Origin: Marinobacter sp. LA51
Lineage (GTDB): Bacteria; Pseudomonadota; Gammaproteobacteria; Pseudomonadales; Oleiphilaceae
Direction: 5' to 3'
DNA length: 64,000 nt
NCBI RefSeq assembly: GCF_030297175.1
Contig: NZ_AP028070.1
Location: 2,356,001 to 2,420,000 of the forward strand
Below are positions 19,426 to 29,137 of the stretch, one piece after another. A program made the position numbers and the translations under genes. Positions within the stretch are counted from its first letter, which is position 1. Each line of letters opens with the position of its first letter. The notes under the pieces were generated by a model. The model searched no databases. It saw nothing but the letters and a program-made list of their open reading frames with translations, and had not been told where the DNA came from.

Positions 19426-22350
19426 TTACATTTCTTCTATCGCCAATCCCAGCTGTTCCACCACGTCGCGGTTGTCCGGATTGGTGACGACGGCCGTGCT
19501 GGCATTTTCCGGCACCAGCCAGGTGGCGGCCACACGCTTGATGTCGTCCAGCGATACCGCCAGCACACGCTCACGGAACCGGGAACGCTGCTCCGGGCTG
19601 CGACCAAACAGCTTGTTATGGAAGGCATGGCGGGCCGCACCCGCCGGAGAGCGTGGGCGGTCGAGCTGACCAATAACGCCAAGGATGGACTCTTCCAGTT
19701 CCTGCTCGTCGTGCTCCGCTTCCTGCAGCCACTCCAGAGACTTGTCGAAGTCGTCCAGAGTCTCCGCCAGGCGCGGATCCCGGTATGAGAAGAACCGGAA
19801 CGTGCCATTGACGCTGTCCTGACCGGCACCACCTCCGTAAGCACCCCCTTTCTCGCGGATGGTGCGGTGCAGGTAGCCATTACGCAGGAACCCGCCCAGT
19901 ACCGTCAGTGCGGCCGCATCGGGATGATCCACCGGCACAGTGCGATAGGCCTTGGCACAGAAGTTCACCTGCGTTGAAGTCAACCACGCCTCACGGGTGG
20001 TGTAGTCGACCGGCTCCATGGTCCAGCTGGACGTTTCAGTGCCCGCCTCGCCCTGCCAGCAGGACTTCAAATCGTCGACCATGGCCGGCAACTGGGCTTC
20101 CTCGCCAATCACCAGGAACTCACGGCCCTGATTGCGAATCTTGTCGTGCAGCGCCGCCAGCTTGTCGCAGAACGCAGCCAGCTCTTTCGGATCCTTCAAG
20201 GCCTGATCCAGCTGTTTGGTGCCGCGAATACCGGCAAGACCACCCAGCCGGAACGACAGCCAGGAACCCGGGCCCATGCCCTGGGAAGCAGCGCCCATAG
20301 CAAGGGCATGACCGCTGCCCGTTACTGCCTGCTCACGACGGGCGCGAATCTGGGCAATGATTTCACGAATCCGGTCGGTTTCATCGAACCGGGCACTGGT
20401 GTAGACATCCCGCAGCAGACGGGTAAGTTCACTGCGGTTGCGGGCCAGGGCCTTGCCATTGAAGACCAGGTAGCCGGTCAGGTCCTGAACATCGTCGATA
20501 CGACCCTTGGCATTGAATGAGGCGCCAATACCGCCGGATTCGGCCGAAATACGATCCTGCATCTGCAGGTAATCCAGGTCACCACAACCCACTTCCGAAA
20601 TCAGCGTGGTGTAGTACGGCACCAGCAACAGCTCTTCTTCGGTCAGTTCCGGTACCGGCACCACAACCTGCTCATACACCAGGCCATTGGTGCCCCGGGC
20701 GAAAACAGTAGCGCCAATGTCACCGTCGTACTGGGATTCTGGCTCCGGCATCTGCAGCGGCACATCGGTGAGATCCACCTTGGGCAGGATGGAGTCGTCA
20801 TCCTTGCGCATCTGGCGCTCTTCCAGCGCCTGGGCACGATCGACAATCTGCTTCACTTCGTCGTCGGTCAGTTCGGCCTTACGGCGGGCCAGGGCTTCAG
20901 TGATGGCCTGCTGGCGATGGCCTTCGAGCTTCTCATCCGGGCGCAGGGTCAGGGTGACCCGGTGCGGGTTTTCCAGCAGTTTTTTGCGAATCAGGCTCGG
21001 CACATACTGCGGATCGCGGATTCTCTCGCGCAGGGTGGCCAGTACCGGCTCCAGATCCAGCAGTTCTACCGGATCGCCGCCGTGCACCATCGGTGAGATG
21101 GCGGTCATGATCAGTTGCAGGCCGTATGGGAACTGGTCACCGGCAATTTCACGTTGGTGCAGTTCCAGTTGATGCAGGATGGCCTCCAGACGCTCTTCGC
21201 TAACGCCCTCTTCGGCCACTTGCAGCAGCGTGCTTTCAATCAGCGCCTCAAGATCCTTGTGCTTATCAGGCTCACTGCCTTCGATACCGCAGACAAACGT
21301 CATTTCGCGGTTGGAATCTTCCAGCCCGCACATGGGCGACGGGGCATGACCCAGATCGGTGGTTTCCAGCGCTCGCATCAACGGCGAGGCACTGTTCTCC
21401 AGCAGCACTGCCGACAGCAACTGGCCTTCCAGATTTTCCTGCAGATCAAAGCTGTGGCCCAGCAACCAGCCCATCACAATGTGGGTCTTGTTGTCGGTGC
21501 CCTCACCCTCGTTGACGGCGTAACCCTGCTCTACCCGAACCGGTGAGAACATGCGCTTCTCATCGCGCACCGGCAGCTCAATATCCAGCCGATCGAACCG
21601 CTTCAGTGCCAGCTCTTCAAAACGCTCATGATGCTCATGGGCCGGAATGTTGCCGTAAGTGGCAAAGATGGCGTTGCTCGGGTGGTAATGATGACGGTAG
21701 AACTTCACCAGATCGTCATAGCTCAGATCCACAATATGATCCGGCTCGCCGCCACTGTTGTAGTGGTAGGTGGTGGTCTGGAACAGATGGCTGCTCAGGT
21801 TCTGCCACAACTGAGAGGTAGGCGAACTCATGGCGCCTTTCATTTCGTTGTAGACCACACCCCGGTACACCAGATCAGTCTTGGGATCGTCCGGGGTATC
21901 AAACTCCAGGCGGTGACCTTCCTGGGCAAAGTCCAACGGATCCAGCGAGGAGAAGAACACGGAATCCAGGTACACCGACAACAGGTTGTCGAAGTCCTTC
22001 CGGTTCATGCTGGCAAACGGATAGGCGGTCCAGTCGCTGCTGGTGAACGCGTTCATAAAGGTGTTCAGGGAGCGACGGATCATCATGAAGAACGGGTCGC
22101 GAACAGGATAACGCTCACTGCCACACAGGGCGGTATGCTCCAGAACGTGGGCGACACCGGTGGAATCCATCGGGAAAGTCCGCAGCGCGACAAAAAACAC
22201 ATTCTCGTCATTATCGGCCGCCAGGTGCAGGTGACGGGCGCCGGTTTTCTTGTGGCGATATTCTTCAATGTCTAGATTGAGAGTCGCAATCCGGTGACTG
22301 CGAAGCTTTTCAAAGGCCGGATGGGTTGCGTTGTCGATCACTGCAGCCAT
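19426..22350 (-). CDS. Insulinase-family M16C zinc protease (PreP-like)
   Basis: 974-residue zinc metallopeptidase of the presequence protease type. The inverted zinc motif HxxEH is in VAHVLEHTALCGSERYPVRDPF near residue 88, with the downstream glutamate expected near residue 165 (LVYRGVVYNEMKGA). M16C_associated and C-terminal M16 halves follow, including the REKGGAYGGG loop near residue 840 that is conserved in PreP. The predicted location is cytoplasmic since no signal peptide is seen. PreP proteins degrade short unstructured peptides; a bacterial role in peptide clearance is inferred. Confidence 0.92.
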   Translation of the reverse strand: MAAVIDNATHPAFEKLRSHRIATLNLDIEEYRHKKTGARHLHLAADNDENVFFVALRTFPMDSTGVAHVLEHTALCGSERYPVRDPFFMMIRRSLNTFMNAFTSSDWTAYPFASMNRKDFDNLLSVYLDSVFFSSLDPLDFAQEGHRLEFDTPDDPKTDLVYRGVVYNEMKGAMSSPTSQLWQNLSSHLFQTTTYHYNSGGEPDHIVDLSYDDLVKFYRHHYHPSNAIFATYGNIPAHEHHERFEELALKRFDRLDIELPVRDEKRMFSPVRVEQGYAVNEGEGTDNKTHIVMGWLLGHSFDLQENLEGQLLSAVLLENSASPLMRALETTDLGHAPSPMCGLEDSNREMTFVCGIEGSEPDKHKDLEALIESTLLQVAEEGVSEERLEAILHQLELHQREIAGDQFPYGLQLIMTAISPMVHGGDPVELLDLEPVLATLRERIRDPQYVPSLIRKKLLENPHRVTLTLRPDEKLEGHRQQAITEALARRKAELTDDEVKQIVDRAQALEERQMRKDDDSILPKVDLTDVPLQMPEPESQYDGDIGATVFARGTNGLVYEQVVVPVPELTEEELLLVPYYTTLISEVGCGDLDYLQMQDRISAESGGIGASFNAKGRIDDVQDLTGYLVFNGKALARNRSELTRLLRDVYTSARFDETDRIREIIAQIRARREQAVTGSGHALAMGAASQGMGPGSWLSFRLGGLAGIRGTKQLDQALKDPKELAAFCDKLAALHDKIRNQGREFLVIGEEAQLPAMVDDLKSCWQGEAGTETSSWTMEPVDYTTREAWLTSTQVNFCAKAYRTVPVDHPDAAALTVLGGFLRNGYLHRTIREKGGAYGGGAGQDSVNGTFRFFSYRDPRLAETLDDFDKSLEWLQEAEHDEQELEESILGVIGQLDRPRSPAGAARHAFHNKLFGRSPEQRSRFRERVLAVSLDDIKRVAATWLVPENASTAVVTNPDNRDVVEQLGLAIEEM

Positions 22351-22447
22351 TCAAACTATCCTGTCTTTAACGATTAGAGACTTGTAGGGTAACACGTAGT
22401 ATCGATTATCATGCACAGTCCAGCAGCGACAAGGTAACCGGCGTTCC

Positions 22448-22909
22448 ATGACAACCTATTCCCCACACACCCGCGCAGTGGACGCGCCTGAAGTCGCCGC
22501 CTATTGGGCCGAGCGCCGCAGATACCTAGAGCGCGTGCGCAGGGTACCCGAGATCAGACAACGCTTTTGGCGGGAAGTTGCCATTTACCTGCTGCGCCGG
22601 TTGCTGTGGTCGTTCGGATTCTTCCCGATTTTCATCGCCTTCTGGATTCCATTTGTGCTGTCGAGCTTTAATCCGGTAGTGATGGCAACCGACCTGATCC
22701 CACTGCTGCAAGATTTCGTGGATTCCAACCCCGAAGTTCAGGCCACCACCATCAGCACCCTGTCTATTGCCTGGGCCTCCATTGGCTTTATCTTCCTGGT
22801 CTTCGACTTTGTACTCACCCCGTTCCGCTCACCTTATGAATACGAAGCCGATGTCTACATGAGGTCATGGGAACAACTCAATGTTGACCAGCTTCCGGAC
22901 AAAATGTGA
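22448..22909 (+). CDS. Conserved two-TM membrane protein, unknown function
   Basis: 153-residue protein with a charged N-terminus (about 50 residues rich in Arg and Glu), a hydrophobic segment at about 53-75 (LLWSFGFFPIFIAFWIPFVL), and a second at about 101-120. The C-terminal 30 residues are polar and acidic. I recognise no family motif. It is divergent from the M16C protease and precedes the MORN protein by about 115 bases, probably as its own unit. Membrane location is the only firm prediction. Confidence 0.75.
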   Translation: MTTYSPHTRAVDAPEVAAYWAERRRYLERVRRVPEIRQRFWREVAIYLLRRLLWSFGFFPIFIAFWIPFVLSSFNPVVMATDLIPLLQDFVDSNPEVQATTISTLSIAWASIGFIFLVFDFVLTPFRSPYEYEADVYMRSWEQLNVDQLPDKM

Positions 22910-23025
22910 TTTGTCCTGCATTCTCAAAAAACTCCAAACACTTTGTGTTACATAAGTTTGCACGCACTGGGTAAGATGCGGAGAGGTAATAAGAATTCTA
23001 AAACTGCTGGTTCAAGAGGTTCCCC

Positions 23026-24327
23026 ATGGTCGATTTCAGACCGCTCCTGTTCATCAACGCCCTGGCCCTGATGCTCCTGGTTACTGCCGGCTTTGCGTCC
23101 GTGCATGATGAAATTGATAGCGGCACCGCACTGGCACCGCCGACCGTATCCCAAACCCTCGCTGCCAACGCACCGCCAGCCAAAATCAGGACCGAATCGA
23201 AAACACCGGCCAAGACCGCCCAAGCTGCCAAGCCAGTAACACCAGAGCCGAAGGCCAACCCTGCGCCCACCGAAGCAGAATCCTTCCAGGTGCCGCCCAT
23301 GCCGGAAGACCCAACTTTGCTCGCAGTGGCTGAACCTGCGGCAGCGCTGACCACCCGACCTGACTTCAACCCGAATCAACCAGCGCCAGCCCCGGCCACC
23401 GGCTCACTGGTGTTGCGCTCGAACGTGGTGGGAGACCAGGTCGTCATTAACGGCAAGGAATACGGCGCCACCCGGCTGGACCTCGATCTGAAGCCTGGCA
23501 CTTATGACGTCACCATCACCAAGCCCGGCTACCAAGCCTGGAGCCAGAAAGTGGCACTCGAAGCCGGCAGTGAACTGACCCTGGTGGGCGAACTGATTGC
23601 CTACACCACCGTCAATTTCAAGAACGGAACCTGGATTGGCGGTGTTAAAACCGGCGATGGCACCTACCAGGATAAAGACGGCCTGCGCTACGAAGGCCAC
23701 TTCGTGAACGGTAAATTTGATGGCCAGGGCACCGCCTGGAACCCGGACGGAAGCCGCTACGATGGCGACTGGAAGAATGGCCAGCACCATGGCCAGGGCA
23801 CCTGGCGCAGCGCCGAAGGCGCCCGTTATGCCGGAGAGTTCCTCGCCAACCAATTTAACGGCAAGGGCACCCTCACCATGGCCAACGGCGACATCCTCAC
23901 CGGCCACTGGAAAGATGGCCACCTGAATGGCCACGGCTCACTGACCACCGCAGACGGCATGCTCTATGTCGGCGCGTTCCGGGATAACGAATTTCATGGT
24001 CGCGGCTCCCTCACCTACCCCGACGGCCGCCACTACGAAGGCGAGTTCTCCAACGGCGCGTTCCACGGTTCCGGTGCCGAAGTGTTCTCGGATGGAAAAA
24101 AATACGAAGGCGAATATATTGAAGGTAAGTTTCATGGCCAGGGCCTGCTGCTGAATCCGAACGGCAGCTCTATCGAGGCCACCTTCCGGCACGGCAAGCC
24201 CTACGGACAGGTCAAACTAACAACCGCTGCCGGTGAGATTTTCACCGCCCGCACCACAGAGCCCGGTGTCTGTTATCGGGACAAGAGTTACCGGGCCACG
24301 CAATGCCCGACACTGGATGGCTGGTAA
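23026..24327 (+). CDS. MORN-repeat protein with PEGA domain
   Basis: 433-residue envelope protein. Residues 6-26 are hydrophobic (signal peptide or anchor). A Pro/Ala/Lys-rich linker runs to about 120. A PEGA-like beta domain spans about 124-195 (VVINGKEYGATRLDLDLKPG, then TKPGYQAWSQ). At least seven MORN repeats fill about 205-405, each with the pattern YxGxFxNGxFHGxGxxxxxDG. The C-terminus has two cysteines (GVCYRD, TQCP). MORN arrays commonly bind lipid or act as rigid scaffolds; its role here is unknown. A response-regulator gene follows after 47 bases, suggesting cotranscription. Confidence 0.88.
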   Translation: MVDFRPLLFINALALMLLVTAGFASVHDEIDSGTALAPPTVSQTLAANAPPAKIRTESKTPAKTAQAAKPVTPEPKANPAPTEAESFQVPPMPEDPTLLAVAEPAAALTTRPDFNPNQPAPAPATGSLVLRSNVVGDQVVINGKEYGATRLDLDLKPGTYDVTITKPGYQAWSQKVALEAGSELTLVGELIAYTTVNFKNGTWIGGVKTGDGTYQDKDGLRYEGHFVNGKFDGQGTAWNPDGSRYDGDWKNGQHHGQGTWRSAEGARYAGEFLANQFNGKGTLTMANGDILTGHWKDGHLNGHGSLTTADGMLYVGAFRDNEFHGRGSLTYPDGRHYEGEFSNGAFHGSGAEVFSDGKKYEGEYIEGKFHGQGLLLNPNGSSIEATFRHGKPYGQVKLTTAAGEIFTARTTEPGVCYRDKSYRATQCPTLDGW

Positions 24328-24374
24328 CAAGCCCGACAACACACGCGTTTGCAGTAAATGATTGAGGTAGTGAG

Positions 24375-25478
24375 ATGGCGATCAAAAACGCTCTGCTGGT
24401 GGACGACTCCAAGGTAGCCCGATTTGCCTTGAGCAAGCTGCTGGAAAGTCGCGACATGGAAGTGAACATGGCAGGCTCGGCCGAAGAAGCGCTGGACTTT
24501 TTGAACAACGACAATCGGCCTGACGTCATCTTCATGGATCACCTGATGCCGGGCATGAACGGTGTCGAGGCGATCAAGGCCATCAAGGGCAACCCTGATA
24601 CCGCCTCTATCCCGATCATCATGTGCACCTCGAAGAAGTCTTCCAGCTTTATGGAAGAGGCGAAGAACTTTGGGGTTTACAACATCCTGACCAAACCACC
24701 GCACACCGACGGCCTGTACCTGGTGCTGGATCAGCTGGATCGCGACGTCACCGAAGGCACTCTGCCCGAGGCTCCAGAGCCCGGCAGTACCGACTTCTTC
24801 GACATCGAAGAGGACGAACTCCTGAACATTCCGGGCGACGCCTCGGTGGAGATGTCGATGAAAGCCGAGGATGACTCACCAGCCCCGGTCAATGGCGCCT
24901 CAAGCGTGGTCCCGCTGACCAGCGACCTCATTGAGCAGATTTCCCGCTCGGCAGTAAAAACTCACATCAACAATCGCCTGCACGAACTGCTCAGCTCGCT
25001 ATTTGATGAACAGTTTGACCATCTGAAACGTGCGTTGGACGAATCCCGCAGCAAGCAGGAAAAGACCCTGGAAGAACGGCTGGACAAGATGACCAGCCTG
25101 ATCGAGGAGCGCACCAAGCACCTTCGCGACGAAGTGGCGGCGGAAGTGAACCTCAACCTGGCCCGGGAACTGGCGGACCTGAAGAAATCGCTGCAGCGCA
25201 ATTCCGGATTCACGTCTGAGCACATGGCGGAACTGAAAGACCACATCACCAGCGTGCAGACCATCGACACCGAGTTCTGGCAAACCCTGCAATCCGAGGC
25301 CATTCAGCAGGCCCACGAAATTTCCCGGGAAACCGCCGAGGACATCGCCCAGCGCACCATCGACCTGTTCGTGGCCCAGCAGCGCTCAGCGTCGTCCCGG
25401 GTCTACACCATTGGTCTGGCGGTCAGCCTGAGCATTTTCAGCGTTGGGATTGCCTGGTTGTCCGGTTTGTTTGGCTGA
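24375..25478 (+). CDS. Response regulator with coiled coil and C-terminal membrane anchor
   Basis: 367-residue protein. Residues 5-122 form a receiver domain: acidic pair VDDSK, phosphoacceptor aspartate in [13 protein letters not shown] near residue 56, the CTS serine/threonine near 83, and the KPP lysine near 105. An acidic linker follows, then a helical, highly charged region (about 180-330) that looks coiled-coil. Residues about 345-364 form a membrane helix at the very C-terminus. No DNA-binding or enzymatic output domain is present. Receiver domains are almost always cytosolic, so a tail anchor is odd. It lies downstream of the MORN protein. Confidence 0.88.
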   Translation: MAIKNALLVDDSKVARFALSKLLESRDMEVNMAGSAEEALDFLNNDNRPDVIFMDHLMPGMNGVEAIKAIKGNPDTASIPIIMCTSKKSSSFMEEAKNFGVYNILTKPPHTDGLYLVLDQLDRDVTEGTLPEAPEPGSTDFFDIEEDELLNIPGDASVEMSMKAEDDSPAPVNGASSVVPLTSDLIEQISRSAVKTHINNRLHELLSSLFDEQFDHLKRALDESRSKQEKTLEERLDKMTSLIEERTKHLRDEVAAEVNLNLARELADLKKSLQRNSGFTSEHMAELKDHITSVQTIDTEFWQTLQSEAIQQAHEISRETAEDIAQRTIDLFVAQQRSASSRVYTIGLAVSLSIFSVGIAWLSGLFG

Positions 25479-26106
25479 GCCGCTGCCGAACCCTCTGCCA
25501 ATCCTCCGGGGTGTCCACGTCGTCGTCGACTCCCGGAATATCCACCCTGGTTGCCCGTACGCTGGCCAATAACTGGCCAGCGCCTTTATCCCCTTCCAGC
25601 GCCATCACCTCGGGCCACAGCCACCTGGGCAAATAAGCCGGCACTCCGGGCCAGCCGTCATAATCAGCAGCCACTGGCTGATGCGGGACAAAGCGCGCTG
25701 CCTTGCCAAAGGCCTGCAAGGACGCCTCGTCCAGCAGCGGCTGATCGGCCACCAGCACAAACACCCCTTTCACCTTCGGCCCCATACTGGCCAGCCCGGT
25801 GGCCAGTGACGCCGACAGTCCTTCCTGCCAATCCGGCACCTGCAACCACGCCGAAGGCTGCGCACTGGCACGGAAGCGAATCAGCGGGTACCAGGCGCCG
25901 CACATCACCCGTACATCCCGGCTTAGAATCCGCCCATTGTGAATAGCCTGATCCAGCAGCGTCTTGCCACTGCCGGGCATGGACAGCAGCGCTTTGGGAC
26001 GGCCAAGGCGAGACGATGCGCCGGCAGCCAGAATAAGTGCCGGAAATTCCTGATCGTTCGGAGAAGCGGAGAGGTTTAAGATAAAGACTCCAGTAGCAGC
26101 ACGCAT
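25438..26106 (-). CDS. MobA-like nucleotidyltransferase (MocA/CoxC type)
   Basis: NTP-transferase fold protein of 222 residues. It has [19 protein letters not shown] near the N-terminus (nucleotide-binding loop and lysine), and LVADQPLLD near residue 115 with the metal aspartate. These features fit the MobA-like group that attaches CMP to molybdopterin (MocA) or serves related cofactors. Which nucleotide is used cannot be told. Its 3' end overlaps the convergent response-regulator gene by 41 bases. No molybdoenzyme gene lies nearby in the window. The start may be a little downstream. Confidence 0.85.
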   Translation of the reverse strand: MRAATGVFILNLSASPNDQEFPALILAAGASSRLGRPKALLSMPGSGKTLLDQAIHNGRILSRDVRVMCGAWYPLIRFRASAQPSAWLQVPDWQEGLSASLATGLASMGPKVKGVFVLVADQPLLDEASLQAFGKAARFVPHQPVAADYDGWPGVPAYLPRWLWPEVMALEGDKGAGQLLASVRATRVDIPGVDDDVDTPEDWQRVRQRLSQTNRTTRQSQR

Positions 26107-26192
26107 GAAGCCTGGCCCAACGCCAGACTGCCGATGTCGATGATTTTTGCTAGAATTCGGCCATCAATCAACCATACCCACCCGGATGCTTA

Positions 26193-27044
26193 ATGAACCA
26201 CCTCTTTGTAGACAACCTGACCGTCATCGATTTCGCCTACCTGGATCCCACAAGGGGCCTGGTTGGTGAGAGCTGGATTGCGGATGTCGTCTTGGGGGGC
26301 GAGCTCGACGACCAGGGCATGGTGTTCGATTTCAGCAACGTGAAGCGAACCATCAAGCGCGTTATCGACGAGCGGGTAGACCACCGACTGGTGATTCCAC
26401 GCGGCTACAAAGGCCTGAGCTGGGACGAGAACGAGCCAGACACTTTTCAATGGGCCCTCACCGACGGCAGTGAAATCATTCACCGCTCTCCAGACGAAGC
26501 CGTGGTCTGGCTGTCCTCGGAGCGCGTAGTGCCGTCTGCGGTAGCCCGCCTGCTGGAACACGAACTGCAAGCCGTGCTGCCGGCTAATGTCACCTCCATT
26601 GAGATCAATCTGCGTGAAGAGGTGATCGAGGGCGCCTACTACCATTACGTCCACGGCCTGAAGAAGCATCTGGGTAACTGCCAGCGCATTGCCCACGGCC
26701 ACCGCTCACCCATCCGCATTGATCGCAATGGCTACCGGGATTACGAGCTGGAGCGCAAATGGGCGTCACGCTGGCGCGACATCTATGTCGGCTCTGAGGA
26801 AGACGTGGTGCGTCGTCACGTTGGCGAGGACGGCGTTCGCTACGTCACCTTCGAGTACGAGGCCAACCAGGGCGAGTTCGCACTGGTCATTCCGGAAGAG
26901 CGCGTCTACATGCTGGATACCGATACCACGGTGGAGCTGATTGCCGCTCACATCGCCGACAAGCTCAAAGTGGACCACCCCACGGACACGATCCGGGTGA
27001 AGGCGTTTGAAGGGGTTGGCAAGGGCGCCATCGCCTCACGCTAA
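26193..27044 (+). CDS. 6-pyruvoyltetrahydropterin synthase-like protein, extended
   Basis: 283-residue protein. The first 70 residues resemble the PTPS/QueD fold: LTVIDFAYLD, VVLGGELDDQGMVFDFSNVK and VIDERVDHRLVIP, where GMVxDF and the DHR triad residues are characteristic. A second segment, LEHELQAVLP and SIEINLREEVIEGAYYHYV, also fits the C-terminal half of that fold. QueD is about 120 residues, so this is more than twice as long. The extra region (about 160-283) has no motif I recognise. Zinc-binding histidines are only partly visible. I call it QueD-like without asserting the reaction. Confidence 0.7.
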   Translation: MNHLFVDNLTVIDFAYLDPTRGLVGESWIADVVLGGELDDQGMVFDFSNVKRTIKRVIDERVDHRLVIPRGYKGLSWDENEPDTFQWALTDGSEIIHRSPDEAVVWLSSERVVPSAVARLLEHELQAVLPANVTSIEINLREEVIEGAYYHYVHGLKKHLGNCQRIAHGHRSPIRIDRNGYRDYELERKWASRWRDIYVGSEEDVVRRHVGEDGVRYVTFEYEANQGEFALVIPEERVYMLDTDTTVELIAAHIADKLKVDHPTDTIRVKAFEGVGKGAIASR

Positions 27045-27132
27045 AGCGGAAGCGCCTGCCGCTTGCTGGGCCCTCACACATCGAGGGCCAAGTCGGCGCT
27101 CTCTTGAACACCACTTTCTTACGGACACAAAA

Positions 27133-27157
27133 AAACCGCCCGAAGGCGGTTTTTTTG
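27133..27157 (+). terminator. Bidirectional terminator after PTPS-like gene
   Basis: Stem AACCGCC / GGCGGTT with loop CGAA, flanked by A-run on one side and T-run on the other. It separates the PTPS-like gene from the oppositely oriented tRNA pair and could terminate both. Confidence 0.88.
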
Positions 27158-27191
27158 TGGCTTTCCGGTGGACTAAACCGTCAAGCCGTAT

Positions 27192-27267
27192 TGGCGTCCC
27201 CTAGGGGGTTCGAACCCCTGTTGCCGCCGTGAAAGGGCGGAGTCCTAGGCCACTAGACGAAGGGGAC
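27192..27267 (-). tRNA. tRNA-Glu (TTC)
   Basis: Read on the minus strand this is a 76-base cloverleaf beginning GTCCCCTTCGTCTAG. The anticodon loop CTTTCAC gives anticodon TTC. The T-arm is GGGGTTCGAACCCC, the acceptor stem GTCCCC pairs with GGGGAC, and CCA is encoded. It lies just downstream of tRNA-Ala and downstream of gltX, which charges it. Confidence 0.98.
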
Positions 27268-27274
27268 TAGAAAT

Positions 27275-27350
27275 TGGTGGAGCCAGGCGGGATCGAACCG
27301 CCGACCTCAACACTGCCAGTGTTGCGCTCTCCCAGCTGAGCTATGGCCCC
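27275..27350 (-). tRNA. tRNA-Ala (GGC)
   Basis: 76-base cloverleaf on the minus strand beginning GGGGCCATAGCTCAGC. The anticodon loop CTGGCAG gives GGC. The T-arm is GGCGGTTCGATCCCGCC, and CCA is encoded. It is seven bases upstream of tRNA-Glu, so both are probably processed from one transcript. Confidence 0.98.
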
Positions 27351-27466
27351 TCAACGGATGCGTATATTAAGGATCCGCCCCTGGGCCGTCAACCGCAAAA
27401 ACCCACTTTTTTTCAGTTTTCTGAACTTCCCTGCTCGCGTCGTTTATTTATTCACCAAAGCGGTTA

Positions 27467-28948
27467 TTAAGCACCCAACGCGGCGTACTCTTTCTCCACT
27501 CTCTTGGTTTCTTTCTTGGAGAAACCACCCAGTACTTCCAGGGCGTGGCGCAAACGCGACCGGGTCATGTCCGGGCCAAGCAATGCCATGGAGTCCATCA
27601 CCGACCAGGAATTGGGTGTACCGGCTACCGCCACGAAGATCGAGAACATGAAATCGCCCATCTTCAGGTCCATAGCCTTGGCCATCGCTTTCACGTCGGC
27701 AAAGATATTTTCCTTGCTCCAATGGCGCTGAGCCTCAAGCTTCCACAGGGTGAACTGCAGCACCCGTTTGATCTGCGCCTCGTCCAGCTTGTTGTGGGCG
27801 AAGTCTTCCGGCTTCAGGTTCAGCATGCCTGAGAACATGAACTGGGCCATGGGCGCCACATCAGAGAACACCTCTGTCCTACCCTTGATGTGCGGCACCA
27901 GGTCAGTCAGCGCATCCTCGTTGAACCACCACTGGCGCATACGCGCCATGAACTGCTCATCGGTCAGCTCGTCACGCAGCCACTGGCCATTGAGCCAGCG
28001 CAGCTTTTCCACATCGAATACTGGGCCACCCAGGGATACGCGCTGGATGTCGAAGTTCTCGATCATCTCGTCCAGGGTGAACTTTTCCCGCTCGTCGGGC
28101 ATCGACCAGCCCATTCGGCCCAGGTAGTTGGTCACCGCTTCAGGGAGGAATCCCATGCGCTCATAGAAGTTGATGCTGGTGGGGTTCTTGCGCTTCGACA
28201 ACTTGCTCTTGTCCGGATTGCGCAGTAGCGGCAGGTGGCAAAGCTCCGGCATGTCCCAGCCGAAGTATTGGTACAGCAGCTTGTGCTTGGGTGCGGAATT
28301 AATCCACTCCTCACCGCGCAACACGTGGGTGATGCCCATCTTGTAGTCGTCCACCACGTTGGCCAGGTGGTAGGTGGGCATACCGTCAGATTTCAGCAGG
28401 ATCTGGCAATCCACCTGGGCCCAATCGATCTCGATGGTGCCACGAAGCATGTCCTGGATCTCGCAGACGCCTTCATCGGGCACCTTCATGCGAATCACGT
28501 AAGACTCACCTGCATCCAAACGGCGCTTCACTTCTTCATCGGACAGCTCGAGGTTACCCTTGATCCCCGGGTTCTCCCCCCTGGCCTTGCGCTCTTCACG
28601 AATGGCTTCCAACTCTTCAGGAGTACGGAAGCAATAAAAAGCGTGGCCTGCCGTGACCAGATCCTCGGCGTACTGCTTGTACGAATCCTTGCGCTCCGAT
28701 TGACGGTAAGGGCCATGGGGACCACCCACATCGGGGCCCTCGTCCCAGTTCAGGCCAAGCCAGCGTAATGCCTGCAGGATGTCGCGCTCAGATTCCGCAG
28801 TGCTGCGGGCCTGATCGGTGTCTTCGATACGCAAAATGAACTGGCCGCCGTGCTGGCGGGCAAAGCACAGGTTGAACAGGGCCACGTAGGCGGTACCAAC
28901 GTGCGGGTCTCCGGTTGGCGATGGAGCAATTCGGGTACGTACTGTCAT
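27467..28948 (-). CDS. gltX: Glutamyl-tRNA synthetase
   Basis: Charges tRNA-Glu. The 493-residue class I synthetase begins [21 protein letters not shown], containing the HIGH-equivalent HVGT. The KMSKS-equivalent KLSKRKNP lies near residue 255. The C-terminal anticodon-binding helical domain is complete. Zinc-binding cysteines of the SWIM-like insert typical of E. coli GltX are not obvious, which fits the zinc-free group. It lies directly upstream of tRNA-Ala and tRNA-Glu on the same strand. Confidence 0.97.
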   Translation of the reverse strand: MTVRTRIAPSPTGDPHVGTAYVALFNLCFARQHGGQFILRIEDTDQARSTAESERDILQALRWLGLNWDEGPDVGGPHGPYRQSERKDSYKQYAEDLVTAGHAFYCFRTPEELEAIREERKARGENPGIKGNLELSDEEVKRRLDAGESYVIRMKVPDEGVCEIQDMLRGTIEIDWAQVDCQILLKSDGMPTYHLANVVDDYKMGITHVLRGEEWINSAPKHKLLYQYFGWDMPELCHLPLLRNPDKSKLSKRKNPTSINFYERMGFLPEAVTNYLGRMGWSMPDEREKFTLDEMIENFDIQRVSLGGPVFDVEKLRWLNGQWLRDELTDEQFMARMRQWWFNEDALTDLVPHIKGRTEVFSDVAPMAQFMFSGMLNLKPEDFAHNKLDEAQIKRVLQFTLWKLEAQRHWSKENIFADVKAMAKAMDLKMGDFMFSIFVAVAGTPNSWSVMDSMALLGPDMTRSRLRHALEVLGGFSKKETKRVEKEYAALGA

Positions 28949-29090
28949 AAACCTTCCTGAAAAATCGGTGGCCGTTGAATAAACCCGGCATTATACCGGC
29001 CCTCTAACGGTTTCGCATGGGCGTGGAAGCTTATCCGCGGGCGCGATAGGTATAAAACACCAGGAATTTTTGCGCTGACCAGACCCTTTC

Positions 29091-29103
29091 GTTATATTAT
29101 AAC
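29091..29103 (+). promoter_or_regulatory. Zur box upstream of znuA
   Basis: GTTATATTATAAC is a perfect palindrome around a central T and matches the core of the gammaproteobacterial Zur operator (GTTATAWTATAAC). It ends 34 bases before the znuA start codon, where a zinc-loaded repressor would block RNA polymerase. Confidence 0.85.
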
Positions 29104-29137
29104 GTTTCATAACTAGCCAATCAGGAACCCACCTTCC

